A stretch of DNA of 64,000 bases from a virus: the IMG/VR virus record IMGVR_UViG_3300035181_000357, positions 146,612 to 210,611 of that record; one strand, given 5' to 3'. The notes beneath the pieces were generated by a model. That model made no database searches, had not been told where the DNA came from, and saw only the letters and a program-made list of their open reading frames with translations. A program made the translations under genes and the position numbers. Each line of letters opens with the position of its first letter. Positions within the stretch are counted from its first letter, which is position 1. Below, in pieces: positions 61,812 to 64,000 of the stretch.

Positions 61812-61994
61812 CTAAAATTGTCGATATACAGCTATATTACATAGAGGACATAAGATTGTCATATAATCTCCATCTCTCTGATCTGATTGGATCGTTGCTT
61901 CTTTCTGGCTGAATTCAAATACAGTACCACAGTGGTTACATGTGGCTCTGTGAATTCGTTCTCCCGGAATCTGACCCTTGGTTATAATCTTCAT
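61812..61994 (-). CDS. Small zinc-ribbon protein (60 residues)
   Basis: CNHCGTVFEF and ILCPLCNIAVY supply two CxxC pairs for one zinc. Compact basic protein typical of phage host-interaction or RNA polymerase-binding factors; role unknown. Its start overlaps the upstream stop. Confidence 0.65.
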   Translation of the reverse strand: MKIITKGQIPGERIHRATCNHCGTVFEFSQKEATIQSDQRDGDYMTILCPLCNIAVYRQF

Positions 61995-62257
61995 ACATGA
62001 TCTCTACAGTAATAGGTTTGTGGTGTAGCAGTGTTATCACAGCGAATACCATCTTTGAGTCTATAGATACAACGCATAGGTACTAATGGTTCTACTACGA
62101 GACTCTCGATCACACCCTCTAACCTAACGTGTTCAGCAGCCAACGACATGAGATGTTGTTGAGCTTTCTTATATTCCTCTGTGTTCAGAGGTTGAACCAT
62201 AGCATGATCTAGAATCAGAGCTACTTCTGACAACAGATATGGGACATTCATTCTCAT
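61991..62257 (-). CDS. Small Cys-containing protein (88 residues)
   Basis: Helical N-terminus, then CIYRLKDGIRCDNTATPQTY and YCRDHV, a C-terminal Cys/His cluster (C-x9-C-x10-C-x2-H). Coupled to both neighbours by ATGA-type overlaps. Confidence 0.6.
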   Translation of the reverse strand: MRMNVPYLLSEVALILDHAMVQPLNTEEYKKAQQHLMSLAAEHVRLEGVIESLVVEPLVPMRCIYRLKDGIRCDNTATPQTYYCRDHV

Positions 62258-62430
62258 GACACACCATCATGTCTGATATCTAAAGACCAGGTATAATTAC
62301 AAATGAATGTATAGTCTGGGTCGTTAAGGGATTCGATCAGATGATTGATCAGGATACTTCTCTCTAGATTAGTCAGTCCAGGCGTATCGAGGATCAAACC
62401 AGTATTAACAAGAGGTGGAATGGTAGTCAT
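62254..62430 (-). CDS. Hypothetical 58-residue protein
   Basis: Start taken at ATG 62430, overlapping the upstream stop (ATGA) and following CGGAGTG. Mixed sequence (TGLILDTPGLTNLERSILIN). Unknown. Confidence 0.55.
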   Translation of the reverse strand: MTTIPPLVNTGLILDTPGLTNLERSILINHLIESLNDPDYTFICNYTWSLDIRHDGVS

Positions 62431-62576
62431 TGTACACTCCGAACAGATCCAGGACCTGGAAGATCTAAACATTTACGAATATATGCGAGTTCTTTTTCTA
62501 GAACTGCTATCTCTTTAAGACGTTCAACATCTCTCTTTTCGAGAGATTCGATACGATCTTCAATGGTTGCTTGCAT
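62427..62576 (-). CDS. Short coiled-coil protein (49 residues)
   Basis: Start taken at ATG 62576, one base after the previous stop. Nearly all heptad-patterned helix (IEDRIESLEKRDVERLKEIA, VLEKELAYIRKCL). Unknown role. Confidence 0.55.
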   Translation of the reverse strand: MQATIEDRIESLEKRDVERLKEIAVLEKELAYIRKCLDLPGPGSVRSVQ

Positions 62577-62577
62577 T

Positions 62578-62784
62578 TTATTTACTCGACCAGGCACTAC
62601 ATGAAAAATCACAATCTGTATAAACTAATTCATCTACCTGTGATACAGTAGGACAAGGAATATTCGTACAGGGTCGTAACTCAATCTTATTTCTGTGGGA
62701 GTTAGATCTGGCACCAGAGATATTAGCAGTAACTCTGTTCCTGAAATCCTGCCAATATTTACAGTTCTCACATGTCTCTTTCAC
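62578..62784 (-). CDS. Cys-rich protein (68 residues)
   Basis: Begins MKETCENCKYWQDF and carries eight Cys in all (CTNIPCPTV, DCDFSCSAW), compatible with two metal sites. The CxxCKYW start is common in small phage proteins. Coupled by ATGA to the upstream gene. Confidence 0.6.
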   Translation of the reverse strand: MKETCENCKYWQDFRNRVTANISGARSNSHRNKIELRPCTNIPCPTVSQVDELVYTDCDFSCSAWSSK

Positions 62785-63092
62785 AGAACCTCCATTATTA
62801 CAGATAATACCCTATCCCTATCCTGACATCGAGAACAATGGCACACATAATCTGGCTCATCGGATAGCTTGTGAAAGGCCGAGAGCACCGGAATAGTCAG
62901 TTTTAGAACATCTCTCAATTTCTGAGATTCAGAGATGTATGTACCAGCATCTAGTTTATCAACACAGGCTAGAGCATATGCTGCTTTTGGTTCGAAGCAG
63001 CAACCTAGGTCGTCGTCGCCTATACATAATGAATATGCGCGTAGCGCTGCTGTCACCAAGTCTAATACTTCTCTAGTGGCTTCTAAACTCAT
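62781..63092 (-). CDS. Hypothetical 103-residue protein with Cys motifs
   Basis: Start taken at ATG 63092, overlapping the upstream stop; the longer frame would overlap it fully. Helical, with C-terminal VCHCSRCQDRDR. Resembles MazG-like helical small proteins in shape, without the catalytic Glu pattern. Unknown. Confidence 0.55.
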   Translation of the reverse strand: MSLEATREVLDLVTAALRAYSLCIGDDDLGCCFEPKAAYALACVDKLDAGTYISESQKLRDVLKLTIPVLSAFHKLSDEPDYVCHCSRCQDRDRVLSVIMEVL

Positions 63093-63298
63093 TCTACTAC
63101 AGTCATAGTCATAGCTTGTCCCCATAACCAACCAGTAACTTGATCATCACCACAATTTACTTTGATCCTGAAACTTGATATAGTACAGGTTACACCACCC
63201 TCTAACTTCCACCCAGTAGCTAGATGACCTTCTACATCTCTGATCAAATCTGCTCTGGAGTATCCATATAGAATAGTGTATTTAATAGACAAGGTCAA
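63089..63298 (-). CDS. Hypothetical 69-residue protein
   Basis: TTG start overlapping the previous stop (TTGA). Compact beta/alpha sequence (YGYSRADLIRDVEGHLATGW, CTISSFRIKVNCGD). The DLIRDVEGHLATGWKLEGGV segment is of the DUF1737-like type seen in many phages. Confidence 0.6.
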   Translation of the reverse strand: MTLSIKYTILYGYSRADLIRDVEGHLATGWKLEGGVTCTISSFRIKVNCGDDQVTGWLWGQAMTMTVVE

Positions 63299-63441
63299 TC
63301 CTCGTGAACGATAATGATTAGATTCTGTGAACTGGCATCTGGATGAGGGACGTTATCAATAATTGACCATACGGTCTTACAAGTGGGGCAAGTCCCACCA
63401 TCAATAGACTTCTCTAGAAATTCTTTACAGCATGGATTCAT
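63295..63441 (-). CDS. 48-residue Cys-containing protein
   Basis: ATG overlaps the upstream stop (ATGA); its stop overlaps the next TTG start. MNPCCKEFLEKS and CPTCKTVW give a likely zinc site. Similar small CxxC proteins are frequent in phages. Confidence 0.6.
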   Translation of the reverse strand: MNPCCKEFLEKSIDGGTCPTCKTVWSIIDNVPHPDASSQNLIIIVHED

Positions 63442-63755
63442 ACTACCTCCGGCCGAGGACGATCTTTGGAGGCAAGCAGACGCTGCTGAATATGCTCAGT
63501 AGTATCTACATCTAGTACATCTTCATCGATCCCAAGTGCTACCTGGGCTACAGCCTCAAACTCTTCTGCAGTAAAACGACGGACCAGGCCATACACTGAA
63601 TTCTCAGTCAGCAGTCCGAAGCAATACTTAGGCTTCTCATCTAGGTATGAAATATGGAGCTTACCAATAACCCAGGCACCTATTGTAATGTTTCGGCTGA
63701 TGGGTCGTCTCCACCATTTAGAAGATCCGGGAACGAATGCTTTAGCTATATCCAT
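63438..63755 (-). CDS. Hypothetical 105-residue protein
   Basis: Start taken at ATG 63755 behind TGAGG; the longer frame from 63803 lacks a ribosome binding site and overlaps the upstream gene. Beta-rich core (ITIGAWVIGKLHISYL) and an acidic helical tail. Unknown. Confidence 0.55.
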   Translation of the reverse strand: MDIAKAFVPGSSKWWRRPISRNITIGAWVIGKLHISYLDEKPKYCFGLLTENSVYGLVRRFTAEEFEAVAQVALGIDEDVLDVDTTEHIQQRLLASKDRPRPEVV

Positions 63756-63756
63756 G

Positions 63757-63969
63757 TTATACCTCAGATCGATGATACTTTGCTGTCTGGTAAAGGACAC
63801 CAATTAGGAATAGGAGGATATGGCTTTTCATCCTCATCATCTCCATAGTTATCATCCCAACAAAAGTATAGTCCTTGGCTCGACATTCACAGCGAGATAT
63901 ATTCTGATCCCATCCAATGTTAGGGCATTCATGACAACGGCTGATCGTTTGAATGAATAACTTAACCAT
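63757..63969 (-). CDS. 70-residue Cys-rich protein
   Basis: GGAG upstream of ATG. CHECPNIGWDQNISRCECRAKDY is a Cys-x-x-Cys cluster widespread in small phage proteins. The rest is hydrophobic/basic (HILLFLIGVLYQTAKY), possibly membrane-associated. Last gene in the window. Confidence 0.6.
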   Translation of the reverse strand: MVKLFIQTISRCHECPNIGWDQNISRCECRAKDYTFVGMITMEMMRMKSHILLFLIGVLYQTAKYHRSEV

Positions 63970-64000
63970 ATATCTCCACCCCTATTTGAGGTCGGTGATG

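Overview
The window is part of a large, AT-rich, tailed-phage genome, most likely a jumbo myovirus. The evidence is a block of virion structural genes, rIIA/rIIB homologues, a phage-type NAD salvage pair, dense ATGA-coupled small genes, and a roughly 12-kb array holding a nearly complete tRNA set plus a tmRNA. The host cannot be named from the sequence; the tmRNA tag ends in ALAA as in most bacteria.

Layout. (1) 1-10,300: baseplate, tail and other virion proteins on the plus strand, interrupted by a minus-strand block (2,494-6,014) with a kinase-fold protein, a DUF1599-type protein and a UvrD/PcrA helicase. An NlpC/P60-like protein, an HslV-like Ntn hydrolase and an Hsp20 follow. (2) 10,367-14,797: metallophosphoesterase (minus), a transglycosylase, paired paralogues and a deaminase. 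(3) 14,800-24,650: genes with more G/C-ending codons, many driven by a recurring promoter motif (RTTRYC, 19 bp, TAATCTAGT): a ligase-fold protein, rIIA, rIIB with a fused helix-turn-helix, a cyclic-phosphate-processing receiver domain, NMN adenylyltransferase-Nudix and nicotinamide phosphoribosyltransferase. (4) 24,643-35,614: RlmN-like radical SAM enzyme, ClpP, a Ro60-like TROVE/vWA protein, membrane and hypothetical proteins, polynucleotide kinase, Nudix and RNA ligase. (5) 35,615-49,042: about 45 tRNA genes, a tmRNA, several strongly structured non-coding RNAs, and inserted genes (structural protein, hemerythrin, PTH2-like peptidyl-tRNA hydrolase, pentapeptide-repeat protein, AdoMet-decarboxylase-like protein). 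(6) 49,115-52,425: macro-like and hypothetical proteins. (7) 52,431-64,000: a minus-strand block with an RlaP-type nucleotidyltransferase, a CCA-adding enzyme, a second hemerythrin, an HNH protein, a GMP reductase fractured by a split intein with a Vsr-like endonuclease frame between the halves, a DnaQ-like exonuclease and a run of tiny Cys-rich proteins.

The genes point to an unusually large RNA-centred programme. The phage supplies its own decoding set (tRNAs, tmRNA, CCA-adding enzyme, PTH2-like enzyme, RlmN-like enzyme) and an RNA-repair toolbox (RNA ligase, ligase-fold protein, polynucleotide kinase, cyclic-phosphate receiver domain, RlaP, Ro60-like protein). Within the tRNA array are genes that would need such processing: a circularly permuted tRNA enclosed by a 9-bp flanking helix, a tRNA-Arg with a 39-nt insertion in its anticodon loop, and a predicted amber-suppressor tRNA. 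Two families of repeated, covarying RNA structures lie between the tRNAs and match no RNA class I can name.

All calls come from reading the sequence and translations; no database search was possible. tRNA identities are read from the anticodon loop and are uncertain where the body looks atypical.
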